A stretch of DNA of 64,000 nt from JASLQO01 sp002327525 (GTDB lineage Bacteria > Pseudomonadota > Gammaproteobacteria > Pseudomonadales > Azotimanducaceae). Below the pieces are notes generated by a model, which worked only from the letters and a program-made list of their open reading frames with translations, was not told where the DNA came from and searched no databases. Where the stretch lies: assembly GCA_030744435.1 (NCBI GenBank), contig JASLQO010000026.1:1-64000 (forward strand), given 5' to 3'. Below, in pieces: positions 34,438 to 43,483 of the stretch (position 1 is the first letter of the stretch; each line of letters starts with the position of its first letter). The position numbers were made by a program, and so were the translations under genes.

Positions 34438-36828
34438 TCATTCCATGGCTAGCGAGGCAAACACGTCCGCCGCGCGATCCACGTCGTAACCGAGAATCTC
34501 GAATAGTATCTGCGCGTTGTGCTCGCCGAGCCCGGGGTGTGCCCTGGTGATCCGGGCGGGCGTGCGTGATAACTTGAATCGGGTGCCCTCGACGATCACC
34601 TCTCCAAGGGAAGCATGTTGCGTCGGTACGAAATGGTCGCGGAATCCGAGCTGTGGGTCGGCCCAACACTCGGCCGTATTCTGTACCACATGTGCAGCGA
34701 TACCGGCATTGATCAGATTCGCGGTGAGCTCCTGCTCGTCCTGGTCCTGCGTCCATGCTCCGATCGCCTCTTCCAGTTCTGCTTCCCGAGCCTTTCGTCC
34801 CACTGCCGTGGCGAGATCCGCATCTTTCGGGAGCGCGGCCATTTCAGCCAGTGCGCGCCAGGCCTCGTCACTCTGACACGCGATAGCGATCCAGCGGTCT
34901 TCGCCATGGGTGGGAAATACACCGTGCGGACACAGTTGCAGATCGCGGTTGCCATCGCGCTGCCATACACGGGCGTTCAGTTCGTAGTCGAGAATCGCGG
35001 GAGCGAGCATGTGAATGGCGGCTTCTGCCTGTGAAATGTCGATGTACTGACCTTCCCCGGTCCTGCGCTTGTGCTCGAGTGCCGAGAGCAGTGACGCCAG
35101 CATGAAACGTGGGGAAACACCGTCCGTATAGGCGAGATAGGGCCCCGCTGGAGAGCGGTCCGGCCAGCCCGTGAGCTCGTAGAAACCCGTGATGGCCGCG
35201 GCCATGTTGCCATAGCCTGGTACCTGGGCGCGTGGCCCGGTCTGACCCATGAGACAGCTCGAGAGCATGATGAGGTTTGGGTTCACGAGCTTGAGGCTCT
35301 CGTAGTCGAGGCCCCAGCCGGCCATCGCCTTCGGCGAAAAAGACTCGGTGACGACGTCTGCCCAATGCACCAGATCCAAAATCACCTCGCGGCCCGTGGG
35401 GTTACTCGGATCGATAGTCACACCCAGCTTGCCGGTGTTGAAGTTGGAAAACGACACCCCGTGTTCCAGCGTCTGCTCGTCGTCCTTGAATGGTGGGTGC
35501 CCGCGGGCGGGTTCGAGTCGCGTTGTTGATTCCACTTTGATGACAGTGGCGCCATAGTCGGCCAGCACCCGGGTGAAAAACGGTCCGGCGATGACCCACA
35601 TGAAATCCAGAACCTTGAGGCCCGACAGCGGTAATGAGGTGTCGTGAGCGTCGTTGTCATCGGGTATAGCGGGCTTTGACCTTGGCGCCGACACACCGGC
35701 GGGACCGGGAAGAGACAGTGGAGTCCTGGAGAATCTTGCGAATTCACCCGGCACGCGTACCTTCTTCCCGCCCAAATCTATTGTGTGCCAGAACGCGCGC
35801 TCGTGAAACTGCTTTTCTCCGAACAAACCCTCGATGGTGAGGGTGGGTGCGATGTAGATACCCCGGCTCAAGCCTTCTTCGAACAACTCATCCCGAGTCC
35901 GGGTTAGCGTGAAGGCTTCTATTTTCCTGCAGAGCTCCAGATATGGCAGCGGTTGTTCCATTAGCACGGGGAGTTCCCAATCACGCTCCACCTCTTCCCT
36001 GCTGCAGAATCCCGCCTCGTGCACCCAATGAAACAGCCTGCGGTTCGGCTCGACAAATGCGTGACCAAACAGCAGGGTAATGGCTACGAAACCGTCGCGG
36101 CACGGCCATGTGAGCTGAAATGGCAGGACACCGGCGAGGCCACCCGCTTCCCGTAGCACGGTGGCCTCGGAGTTGTTGGGTGCGACGAGATTGGCGGACA
36201 GCGCCGCCTGGGCGGACGACTGCTGCGCGGATACGTCCACATGCTGCCCCAATCCACTTTTGTGCCGGGCCTGGAGAGCGATGAGTGCTGCACTCGCTGC
36301 GTCTGCACCGGCATGCAGAAAAGACTGGGGCACGCTGGTTCGTACCGGCGCACGATCCGAATCTCCCGCCAGCGCATGAGCCCCGCTCGCCGCCCACACG
36401 GTCAGGTCGCTCGCCGGCCAATCTGCCTTGGGGCCGGCCGTACCGAAGGGCGTGATCGAGACACAGATGATCGCTGGATTGAGCTCGGCGAGGTGCTCGT
36501 AGGTCATTGCGAGACGTTCACGGTCTGTGTTTGAAAAGGACTCGATCAGGAAGTCGGCTCCCTCGAGGAGATCGAGGAATGCCTGCTTCCCCGGGTCGGA
36601 TTCCAGATCGATTTCCCGTGACGACTTGCCACGGGCGTAGGCCTGCCACCAGAGACTCTCACCGGAAGCATCGAAGGGGGGCAGTCGTCGTGCCGACGAT
36701 CCCCCGGGTGGTTCCACAGCGATGACCTCCGCGCCAAGGTGACCCAGAATGTATCCACAGAACAAGCCGTGTTCATCGCTCAGGTCGAGTACGCGATACT
36801 GAGAGAGCATCGCATGTTGCGCGGACAT
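34438..36828 (-). CDS. tandem family III CoA-transferase with one dead and one active domain
   Basis: A 796-residue protein of two CaiB/BaiF domains, residues 1-380 and 400-796. Domain 1 (MLSQYRVLDLSDEHGLFCGYILGHLGAEV) lacks the catalytic aspartate; F170 stands in its place in SFLHAGADAA. Domain 2 (LKVLDFMWVIAGPFFTRVLADYGATVI) keeps it as D569 in YTDGVSPRF and ends LGEHNAQILFEI. It is thus a fused form of the two-gene system at 613-3077. The gene is first in line before tetR on the same strand. Its partner domain probably serves structure or acyl-group binding. Acceptor and donor are unknown. Confidence 0.9.
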   Translation of the reverse strand: MSAQHAMLSQYRVLDLSDEHGLFCGYILGHLGAEVIAVEPPGGSSARRLPPFDASGESLWWQAYARGKSSREIDLESDPGKQAFLDLLEGADFLIESFSNTDRERLAMTYEHLAELNPAIICVSITPFGTAGPKADWPASDLTVWAASGAHALAGDSDRAPVRTSVPQSFLHAGADAASAALIALQARHKSGLGQHVDVSAQQSSAQAALSANLVAPNNSEATVLREAGGLAGVLPFQLTWPCRDGFVAITLLFGHAFVEPNRRLFHWVHEAGFCSREEVERDWELPVLMEQPLPYLELCRKIEAFTLTRTRDELFEEGLSRGIYIAPTLTIEGLFGEKQFHERAFWHTIDLGGKKVRVPGEFARFSRTPLSLPGPAGVSAPRSKPAIPDDNDAHDTSLPLSGLKVLDFMWVIAGPFFTRVLADYGATVIKVESTTRLEPARGHPPFKDDEQTLEHGVSFSNFNTGKLGVTIDPSNPTGREVILDLVHWADVVTESFSPKAMAGWGLDYESLKLVNPNLIMLSSCLMGQTGPRAQVPGYGNMAAAITGFYELTGWPDRSPAGPYLAYTDGVSPRFMLASLLSALEHKRRTGEGQYIDISQAEAAIHMLAPAILDYELNARVWQRDGNRDLQLCPHGVFPTHGEDRWIAIACQSDEAWRALAEMAALPKDADLATAVGRKAREAELEEAIGAWTQDQDEQELTANLINAGIAAHVVQNTAECWADPQLGFRDHFVPTQHASLGEVIVEGTRFKLSRTPARITRAHPGLGEHNAQILFEILGYDVDRAADVFASLAME

Positions 36829-36910
36829 AAGTGTCTCCCCTCCGGTTCCCTATGGGAGATTAAGCTCGATGCGGGCGCTACGCAAAGAGAGCACCATCGC
36901 CATATGGGGG

Positions 36911-37852
36911 TTATCTCAGCTCAGGATGATGTTGAGGTTCCATCGCCGCCCTCATCGTGGCCGGGATTTCGACCGCACGGCGGGCATCGAGATCCAGCGT
37001 CACCGATACGGTGGTGGCCGTGCTGAGCAGCGTGCCTGAGTCGATGCCGAACACCCAGTGATTGCGGCAAAACGTCTTACTGCCGATGTCCACTTCCGCG
37101 TGGCAGGTCTGAACCCGGTCCCCGACCCTCGGCAGTTGCAGAAGAACGTTGCGTGTCTCCAGATCGGCTATACCAAGCCGATGCCCATCTTCGGTCTCGA
37201 ACACCCATTCGCTGGAAGAATCGTCAACCAGTGACCCGCTGTACGGCAGGTGCTGGAACCGGTGCGCGAGATAGATGCCCGCCGGGTCACATTCGTCCTG
37301 CATAATCGTGCGCGGCTGGTTGAACATGAGATTGTGCTGCCTTGCCTCGGTCAGCTGCAGCATGAAGGGTGCGCGCGTCAGGTCCAGAGAACGCGTCCGC
37401 CCGTGCGCCGGCCACTCGACGCGGGCGCCAGCTGCGCTTTCGACGACATCCGCTGGTACGGCGACAGGTGTCCGTGTGGCGCGAGTTTGTAGCTGCAACT
37501 CGTATACGAAGGTTGCGGAAAGCTCGTCACGTTCCTGATTGAAGAGTTCCTGATAGAAACGCAGCCGTTCGCTGTTCGCGGCGAGTACGCCTGCGCGAAC
37601 CAGAAGGGGAGCATTGAGAAACTGTTCGCGGTAGTTGCGCATGAAACCATCGACCACAGTTAGTTCGACACCCTCATCCTGGCAGTCGTCGGCACTCAGA
37701 CCATGCACCTCGGCCAATATCCGGCTGGCCCGGAGTGCCCTTTCCTCGTAGAACGGTACACTCAGGTGGCCGAGTTCATCTATCTCGGATTCCTCCACGC
37801 GGCTCGTGTGGAGATCTGTGAGGCCTTGGAAGATCAGGGAGGTATCGCGCAT
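36911..37852 (-). CDS. double-hotdog acyl-CoA thioesterase-like protein
   Basis: The 313-residue protein has two hotdog-like halves. The first (residues 1-150) begins TSRVEESEIDELGHLSVPFYEERA, reminiscent of the DxxGHVNNxxY block of 4-hydroxybenzoyl-CoA-type thioesterases, though the Asp is shifted. The second (170-313) has IMQDECDPAGIYLAHRFQHLP and a strand series ending in SVTLDLDARRAVEIP. It would release free acids from CoA esters or bind them. It lies 82 bp after the LLM oxidoreductase gene on the same strand, so they may be one unit. The exact substrate is not evident. Confidence 0.75.
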   Translation of the reverse strand: MRDTSLIFQGLTDLHTSRVEESEIDELGHLSVPFYEERALRASRILAEVHGLSADDCQDEGVELTVVDGFMRNYREQFLNAPLLVRAGVLAANSERLRFYQELFNQERDELSATFVYELQLQTRATRTPVAVPADVVESAAGARVEWPAHGRTRSLDLTRAPFMLQLTEARQHNLMFNQPRTIMQDECDPAGIYLAHRFQHLPYSGSLVDDSSSEWVFETEDGHRLGIADLETRNVLLQLPRVGDRVQTCHAEVDIGSKTFCRNHWVFGIDSGTLLSTATTVSVTLDLDARRAVEIPATMRAAMEPQHHPELR

Positions 37853-37934
37853 GCTGGGTTGATTCCGCTGGTGAGAGGTCGAGCTGATCAGAAGTGGAGG
37901 TCGTGGTGTTATCGCGATGACCGGTTCCGATGGT

Positions 37935-38939
37935 TCATTTCCTCAGATCGTCGATGAGCAATTGTTCCGAATCTGCACTCATTTGTGCGAACATCACGGA
38001 CACGCGATCGATGAGCGATCCATAGCGGGCCTTGATGCCGTCTGCTACCGATGCGGGTTCGCTGACGACGGCGAATTCGTTCAGCATACCGAGAGTGATC
38101 AGGTCCCCCATCTCGGCCCAGCGCCCCTGTTTGGACATGGCGTTCAGTTCGAAGTGGAGTTCGCCCTCGCCAATGCTGTCGAGCACCGGCTTGTAGGCAG
38201 GAGTAGAACCGTAGAAGGCGATCTGCCTGCGGGTGGCCAGTTGTACCTGTTGCATCTGCTCCTCGGTCTCGCCGCTCACCACGAACATGGGATAACTGAT
38301 TTCGATGTCTTCGCGTGACCTGCCGGCGCGCGCGAGCCCCCGCTCGATGGCGGGCATGATGGCGTTCTCGAGGTAGGCTGGCGTGGTGAACGGGTGCACG
38401 ATCATGCCGTCGGCGACTTCACCCGCGGTCTCGGTCATCTTCGGCCCCACGGCGGCGACAAATACACGCGGCGCACCGTGCTGTGTGTTTTGCGGCTTGA
38501 ACATGGGCGTCATCAGAGTGTGGGTGTAGAACTCGCCGACGAACTCCAGCGGCTCGTCGTCGTACCAGCACGACCAGATGGCTCGCATGGCCAGCACGAA
38601 TTCACGCATGCGGGCGGCGGGGCTCGACCAGGGCATGCTGAAGCGCTTCGTGATGTGCGGTTTGATCTGGGAACCGAGGCCCAGCACGAAACGACCGCCA
38701 GATGCGTGATTCAGGTCATTGCCGATGTTTGCCAGCAGCATCGGCGTTCGGGCGAAAGCGACGGCAATGGCCGTCATCAGATCTACCCGTGTCGTGGCCT
38801 CAGAAGCCAGCAGCAGGGGAAAGAAGGGATCGTTGGTGGTTTCCACGGTCGCGACACCCGAGTAGCCCACCGTTTCGAGGCGTCTTGCGTCACTCGCAGC
38901 GCGAGACAGGTTGCTACCGATGTTGGCGTCTACTTTCAT
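37935..38939 (-). CDS. LLM-class flavin (F420/FMN) oxidoreductase
   Basis: A 334-residue luciferase-like TIM-barrel protein. It starts MKVDANIGSNLSRAASDARRLETVGYSGVA, followed by the family blocks TTRVDLMTAIAVAFARTPMLLAN, GRFVLGLGSQIKPHITKRF and VFVAAVGPKMTETAGEVADGMIVHPF. It resembles the F420-dependent TIGR03617-type group common in actinobacteria and some gammaproteobacteria; I cannot tell F420 from FMN by eye. The gene is divergent from the thiolase operon, and the shared 173-bp spacer contains the TTACT operator at 39073, so both may be controlled together. Confidence 0.87.
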   Translation of the reverse strand: MKVDANIGSNLSRAASDARRLETVGYSGVATVETTNDPFFPLLLASEATTRVDLMTAIAVAFARTPMLLANIGNDLNHASGGRFVLGLGSQIKPHITKRFSMPWSSPAARMREFVLAMRAIWSCWYDDEPLEFVGEFYTHTLMTPMFKPQNTQHGAPRVFVAAVGPKMTETAGEVADGMIVHPFTTPAYLENAIMPAIERGLARAGRSREDIEISYPMFVVSGETEEQMQQVQLATRRQIAFYGSTPAYKPVLDSIGEGELHFELNAMSKQGRWAEMGDLITLGMLNEFAVVSEPASVADGIKARYGSLIDRVSVMFAQMSADSEQLLIDDLRK

Positions 38940-39072
38940 GGCGTTGCTCCGGGTCAGTGAATTTCAGGGTGTGAAGGTCGCCCAGTTCTCGAGAGACGAT
39001 CTCAGCGTCCAATGGTAGGGCCACTATAGCGGTACGAGGGACATCTGCCACGGCTTGTCTTGCAAACGGATA

Positions 39073-39090
39073 TTACTTACTATTCAGTAA
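39073..39090. promoter_or_regulatory. putative TetR operator, copy 3
   Basis: TTACTTACTATTCAGTAA with perfect TTACT/AGTAA arms, 22 bp upstream of the thiolase start (39113) and 133 bp from the divergent LLM gene. One base different from the copy at 9389. Confidence 0.72.
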
Positions 39091-39112
39091 AATTCCGATC
39101 ACGAGGTGCGCG

Positions 39113-40297
39113 ATGTCAGGGAGCGTAAAAGTTGTCGGTGTGGGGATGATTCCATTCACCAAACCGGGAGCGAGTGACAGCTACGATGTCATGGGGGAGA
39201 CGGCCGCGAGGCTGGCGCTGGACGATGCGGGTATCGCCTACGATCAGATCGGCCAGGTATACGTCGGCTACGTGTACGGTGACTCTACTGCCGGGCAGGC
39301 CGCGGTGTATGGACTCGGCATGACGGGTGTGCCCATCATCAACGTGAACAACAATTGCTCCACGGGTTCCTCGGCGCTGTTTCTCGCGCGGCAGGCGGTC
39401 GAGTCCGGCATGGTCGATTGTGCCTTGGCGCTGGGCTTCGAGCAGATGAATCCGGGTGCATTGGGGTCCGTGTTCACCGACAGACCCAATCCGATGAAAC
39501 GCATGTTCAAGGAAATGAAGACACTGCAGGAACTCGATTCCAACGCTCCGGGTGCTGCACTGTATTTTGGTGGGGCGGGGCGCGAGTACGCGCAAGAATA
39601 CGGGACGAAACCGGAAACCTTCGCCAAGATCTCCGAGAAGGCGCGCCGTCACGCGGCCCGCAATCCCTATGCAGTGTTTCGCGAGGAACTGAGCGTCGAA
39701 CAGATCATGGAATCCCCCCACATCTATGGTCCTCTCACCCGCTTTCAATGCTGTCCTCCCACGTGCGGTGCGGCGGCCGCCGTACTGTGCAGCGAGCCGT
39801 TAGCGAAAAAACTCGGCCTAAACAACGCGATCTCGATCAAGGGCCAGGCCATGACGACGGATTTTCCAAGTACGCTGGAAGCGCACTCCATGCGCAAACT
39901 GGTCGGCTACGACATGGCGAAGAACGCCGCCGACGCTGTTTACGAACAGGCCGGCCTCGGGCCCGAGGATGTGCAGGTGTGCGAACTGCACGACTGTTTC
40001 ACCGCCAACGAACTCATCACCTACGAAGCGCTCGGGCTGACGGCCGAGGGCAGTGCTGAACAATTTATCTGGGACGGTGAGAACACCTACGGCGGCCGGG
40101 TGGTGACCAATCCGTCTGGCGGACTGCTTTCCAAGGGTCATCCGCTGGGCGCGACGGGGCTCGCGCAGTGCACGGAGCTGGTATGGCAGCTGCGGGGCGA
40201 TGCGGACGATCGGCAGGTGCCCGGCGCACGCCATGCGCTGCAACACAACCTGGGGCTGGGCGGTGCCTGCGTCGTGACGCTCTACTCCAACGAATAG
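39113..40297 (+). CDS. SCPx-like 3-ketoacyl-CoA thiolase
   Basis: The 394-residue enzyme should cleave 3-ketoacyl-CoA with CoA. The active-site cysteine is C82 in NNNCSTGSSALF; the C-terminal parts are CELHDCFTANELI and GLLSKGHPLGATGLAQ with the catalytic histidine, and the last block LGLGGACVVTLY. This is the SCP2-thiolase (lipid-transfer protein) subgroup that prefers branched or sterol side-chain substrates. It heads an operon with a split MaoC hydratase and an HSD17B4-like SDR; the TTACT operator sits directly upstream. Unlike the thiolase-like protein at 27684, it has all catalytic residues. Confidence 0.93.
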   Translation: MSGSVKVVGVGMIPFTKPGASDSYDVMGETAARLALDDAGIAYDQIGQVYVGYVYGDSTAGQAAVYGLGMTGVPIINVNNNCSTGSSALFLARQAVESGMVDCALALGFEQMNPGALGSVFTDRPNPMKRMFKEMKTLQELDSNAPGAALYFGGAGREYAQEYGTKPETFAKISEKARRHAARNPYAVFREELSVEQIMESPHIYGPLTRFQCCPPTCGAAAAVLCSEPLAKKLGLNNAISIKGQAMTTDFPSTLEAHSMRKLVGYDMAKNAADAVYEQAGLGPEDVQVCELHDCFTANELITYEALGLTAEGSAEQFIWDGENTYGGRVVTNPSGGLLSKGHPLGATGLAQCTELVWQLRGDADDRQVPGARHALQHNLGLGGACVVTLYSNE

Positions 40298-40309
40298 GGG
40301 CCGAGCACT

Positions 40310-40747
40310 ATGGACACGAGCCTCATCGGGCAGAAATCCACACCGAAGATCATCGTCGCCGAGCAGGGACAGATGCAGTTCTTCGCCAAGGTAACCGGGG
40401 CCAGGAATCGCATCTACTGGGACGTGGAAGCGGCCAGAGCAGCAGGTCATCCGGCGCTACCGGCGCCACCCACCTTTCTGTTCAGCCTTGATCTGCTGGC
40501 GCCGTCCGGGGATCCGGGTGTACTCGTTCAGATGGGTATCGACATCGGCCGCCTGCTGCATGGAGAGCAACGGTTCAAGTACGGCAAGCCCATCTACGCG
40601 GGCGATGAGATCACGCTGCAAAGTGAGATCACCGACATGTACGAGAAAAAAGGCGGGGCGCTGAAATTCGTCATCACCGAGACCACGGCCACCAATCAAA
40701 AGGGTGAGGTAGTGGGGTCGATGACAAACAGTCTCATCATACGCTAG
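40310..40747 (+). CDS. MaoC hydratase, N-terminal (FAS1-like dehydratase) subunit
   Basis: The 145-residue hotdog protein has the blocks of the MaoC N-terminal half: IGQKSTPKIIVAEQGQMQFFAKVTG, PALPAPPTFLFSLDLL, then LLHGEQRFKYGKPIYAGDEITLQSEI and KFVITETTATNQKGEVVG near the C-terminus. In two-gene hydratases (HadAB, ChsH1/H2), this half helps to bind the acyl chain. It follows the thiolase by 12 bp and precedes the catalytic half by 13 bp. Hydration of an enoyl-CoA together with the next product is well supported by position and fold. Confidence 0.88.
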   Translation: MDTSLIGQKSTPKIIVAEQGQMQFFAKVTGARNRIYWDVEAARAAGHPALPAPPTFLFSLDLLAPSGDPGVLVQMGIDIGRLLHGEQRFKYGKPIYAGDEITLQSEITDMYEKKGGALKFVITETTATNQKGEVVGSMTNSLIIR

Positions 40748-40760
40748 CGGGAAGAGAATC

Positions 40761-41180
40761 ATGGCACAGCTCAACTACGAAGACGTGCAGGTCGGCGACC
40801 AACTGCCGGAGCACGTTTGTGGACCCATCTCGCGCGCGACGCTGGCACTGTTTGCAGGCGCATCCGGAGATTACAATCCCATACACATCGACAGCGATTT
40901 TGCCAAGAAGGCAGGCATGCCCGACGTTTTTGCTCACGGCATGCTATCGATGGCGTATCTGGCGCAACTGCTTACCAACTGGGTGGATCAGAGCCAGCTG
41001 CGCGAATACGGAGTGCGCTTCACGTCGATCGCACCGGTACTTGCCACGGTCACCTGCAAGGGCAGGGTGGTGGAGAAGGGTGAGGTGGATGGCGAACCCT
41101 GCGTGAAGGTGGAGATAACCGCAGAAGTGGACGACGGCACGAAAACCCTCGTGGGCGACGCCGTGGTCGGTTTCAGCTAG
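40761..41180 (+). CDS. MaoC R-specific enoyl-CoA hydratase, catalytic subunit
   Basis: A 139-residue hotdog hydratase with the full hydratase-2 motif FAGASGDYNPIHIDSDFAKKAG near residues 31-52; the Asp/His pair is present. The later block FAHGML and the final TxVGDAVVGFS strand are normal. In contrast to the HTD2-type half at 3652, this is the classical SGDxNPIH form, so the two split hydratases of the window belong to different subfamilies. Located between the N-terminal half and the SDR, it would form (3R)-3-hydroxyacyl-CoA. Confidence 0.92.
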   Translation: MAQLNYEDVQVGDQLPEHVCGPISRATLALFAGASGDYNPIHIDSDFAKKAGMPDVFAHGMLSMAYLAQLLTNWVDQSQLREYGVRFTSIAPVLATVTCKGRVVEKGEVDGEPCVKVEITAEVDDGTKTLVGDAVVGFS

Positions 41181-41205
41181 CCGATTAGGAGACAAGGAGA
41201 AGGTA

Positions 41206-42114
41206 ATGTCTGATATACGATTCGATGACCGTGTCGTGGTCGTCACTGGAGCAGGTAACGGCCTTGGGCGTGCCTATGCGCTCGAGTTTGGATCACGCGG
41301 TGCGAAGGTGGTCGTCAACGACCTCGGAGGATCCAGTTTTGGCGAGGGATCCGATCAGCGCATTGCCGATGTCGTGGTGGATGAAATCAAGGCTGGCGGT
41401 GGTGAAGCGGCGGCCAACTACGATTCGGTCACCGATGGGGAGAAGATCGTTCAGACGGCACTGGATGCTTTCGGGCGGGTGGACGTCGTCATCAACAACG
41501 CCGGTATCCTGCGCGACAAGACCTTCCACAAGATGAGCGAAGAGGACTGGAACCTCATCTATGACGTGCACGTGCGCGGCACGTTCAAAGTCACGCACGC
41601 CGCCTGGCCGCTCATGCGCGAGCAGAACTATGGCCGCATCCTGTTCACGACTTCGGCGGCCGGTGTGTACGGTAATTTCGGCCAGACCAACTATTCCATG
41701 GCGAAACTGGGTCAGCTCGGCATGGCGCAGACACTTGCGCTGGAAGGGCGCAGCAAGAACATCTGCGTCAACACGATCGCGCCCATCGCGGGTTCGCGCC
41801 TGACCGAGACGGTGATGCCGAAAGAACTCGTGGATGCGCTGCGCCCCGAATTCGTGGTGCCGCTCGTCGTGAAACTGTGTGACGAGAACAGTACCGAAAC
41901 TTGTGGTCTCTACGAGGTGGGAGCCGGCTTCATCGCGAAACTGCGATGGGAACGCACACAGGGTAAGACCTTCAGCATTGCCGAAGGATTTACGGCGGAA
42001 GACGTACTCGATGCGTGGGATGAAATCATCGACTTCACCGACGCAACACATCCGTCCAACATCACCGAGGCTAACACGGCCATCATGACGAATCTCAAAT
42101 CGGCGGCGTCCTGA
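41206..42114 (+). CDS. SDR, HSD17B4/MFE-2-like (3R)-hydroxyacyl-CoA dehydrogenase
   Basis: The 302-residue oxidoreductase has the MFE-2 type Rossmann motif VTGAGNGLGRAYALEF with DLGGSSFG (NAD-binding loop in peroxisomal D-bifunctional protein). NNAGILRD, the serine at TTSAAG and the YSMAK catalytic pair are present. C-terminal residues 250-302 are also those of the MFE-2 SDR. It oxidises the (3R)-hydroxyacyl-CoA made by the MaoC pair to the ketoacyl-CoA that the thiolase cleaves, completing the operon 39113-42114. Confidence 0.92.
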   Translation: MSDIRFDDRVVVVTGAGNGLGRAYALEFGSRGAKVVVNDLGGSSFGEGSDQRIADVVVDEIKAGGGEAAANYDSVTDGEKIVQTALDAFGRVDVVINNAGILRDKTFHKMSEEDWNLIYDVHVRGTFKVTHAAWPLMREQNYGRILFTTSAAGVYGNFGQTNYSMAKLGQLGMAQTLALEGRSKNICVNTIAPIAGSRLTETVMPKELVDALRPEFVVPLVVKLCDENSTETCGLYEVGAGFIAKLRWERTQGKTFSIAEGFTAEDVLDAWDEIIDFTDATHPSNITEANTAIMTNLKSAAS

Positions 42115-42209
42115 TCCGAAAAAAACGCGTGACTGATCGGGGATGAGGGCGGTCTTCCAGCGATTCCGGCCTTCATGTCCTGTTCAGCTTGGTTGGCGAA
42201 AATCACGTC

Positions 42210-42515
42210 ATGCGCGTGGTTCTTTTCATCCTCTCCCTGTTCGCCCTGCCGGTAACTGCCGAGATACGCTGCGACACCGAACTGGTGACTCGAGGTGCTA
42301 CACACCATGAGGTTCGTGAGCGCTGCGGCGTGCCGCTGTCAGAGTTCAGCTTCATCGACTACCGCTACCCCGGATACGCGGTGTACGTGGACGAATGGCT
42401 CTACGATATGGGCAGGAACCGTTTTCGCCGGCTGCTGCAATTCGAAAACGGACGGCTCGTGCGGGTGGATGTGAGGGACAAGCCGGGGCGGATCAGGCGG
42501 TCTCGCGGTGAATGA
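42210..42515 (+). CDS. DUF2845 exported protein
   Basis: The 101-residue product has a signal peptide (MRVVLFILSLFALPVTAE) and a mature part with CDTELVTRGATHHEVRERCGVPLSEF and EWLYDMGRNRFRRLLQFENGRLVRV, the pattern of DUF2845/SmpA-like beta-alpha proteins. Start ATG 42210 is chosen since it puts the signal peptide at the N-terminus. Its end overlaps the end of the convergent LLM gene by 23 bp. Function unknown; probably periplasmic. Confidence 0.85.
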   Translation: MRVVLFILSLFALPVTAEIRCDTELVTRGATHHEVRERCGVPLSEFSFIDYRYPGYAVYVDEWLYDMGRNRFRRLLQFENGRLVRVDVRDKPGRIRRSRGE

Positions 42516-43407
42516 CCCGGTGTATGTCCGCCAGTCGGTCGATGATCGCATCCACTGAGCGTGCATCCGCCTGGAAGATGGCGGTCGCGTTCACCGCGCC
42601 CCACTCGAAACCCATTTCCCGAACCGCCGCGGCTCTGGCGGCGACCATATCCATGTCGCTGTAGAACGCCTTGCCGGAGGTATCCTGAGGCGGCACGACG
42701 AGCATCTGCTGCAGGCCGATGCATGTCGGGTCGCGCCCCGCGTTTTCCGCCGCACGATGGATATGCTGCACCTGGGCTGCCGCCTGCGTGGGATCCACGA
42801 TGGCCGGTGCCATCCAGCCTTCGCCCAGCTCTCCAACCCGGCGCAAGGCGCGGCGGCTGGTTCCGCCGATCCAGATGGGTAACTCGCCGCCCTGCGGGGG
42901 TTTAGGTTCCATGGCCATGGCAGTGGATGTGTAGTACTCACCGGCAAAGTCGATACGTGAGTCGCTCCAGTAGGCGCGCATCAGATGGATGGCCTCGTCC
43001 ATGCGCCGGCCGCGGTCGCTGAAATCCTCCTCCAGCGCATCGAATTCGGACGCTTGCCAGCCCACCCCGATACCGAGCCGCACGCGTCCGCTGGACAACG
43101 TATCCAGCGTGCTGATCTGCTTGGCCACGAGCACGGGTTGCCGCTGAGGCAGAACCAGTACCTCGGTGCCGAGCCCGATGCGGCTCGTTACCGCAGCTGC
43201 GTATGACAGCGTCATCAGCGCTTCCAGGATTGGCATCTCTGCTGGATACATGGGGGCGGGGCGATCGTCCGTGGGGTATCCCATCAGCACGTGGTCGAAC
43301 ACGTCGAGCTGGTCGTAGCCGATCTCCTCGATGGCCCGGGCCAGACGGATCACCGCCTCGGGACCTTCCCGATAGGCGACACTCGGAAATTCGACGCTTA
43401 GCTTCAT
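42493..43407 (-). CDS. LLM-class flavin oxidoreductase
   Basis: A 304-residue luciferase-like protein that starts at ATG 43407 with AAGGAG before it. The TIM-barrel blocks are AIEEIGYDQLDVFDHVLMG, AAVTSRIGLGTEVLVLPQRQPVLVAKQISTLDTLSSGRVRLGIGVGW (divided among strands 3 and 4), LPIWIGGTSRRALRRVGELGEGWM and a C-terminal helix. It belongs to a different subgroup from the LLM gene at 37935. The flavin or F420 cofactor and the substrate are not determined by sequence. It is convergent with DUF2845 and divergent from the Nudix gene. Confidence 0.87.
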   Translation of the reverse strand: MKLSVEFPSVAYREGPEAVIRLARAIEEIGYDQLDVFDHVLMGYPTDDRPAPMYPAEMPILEALMTLSYAAAVTSRIGLGTEVLVLPQRQPVLVAKQISTLDTLSSGRVRLGIGVGWQASEFDALEEDFSDRGRRMDEAIHLMRAYWSDSRIDFAGEYYTSTAMAMEPKPPQGGELPIWIGGTSRRALRRVGELGEGWMAPAIVDPTQAAAQVQHIHRAAENAGRDPTCIGLQQMLVVPPQDTSGKAFYSDMDMVAARAAAVREMGFEWGAVNATAIFQADARSVDAIIDRLADIHRVIHRETA

Positions 43408-43483
43408 GGTTGATCTCCTTGTTCCCATGATCATAGCGCCAGTGCTCGAATGCGGGTAGGGTTACGCGTTTTGCGCACCCGTC

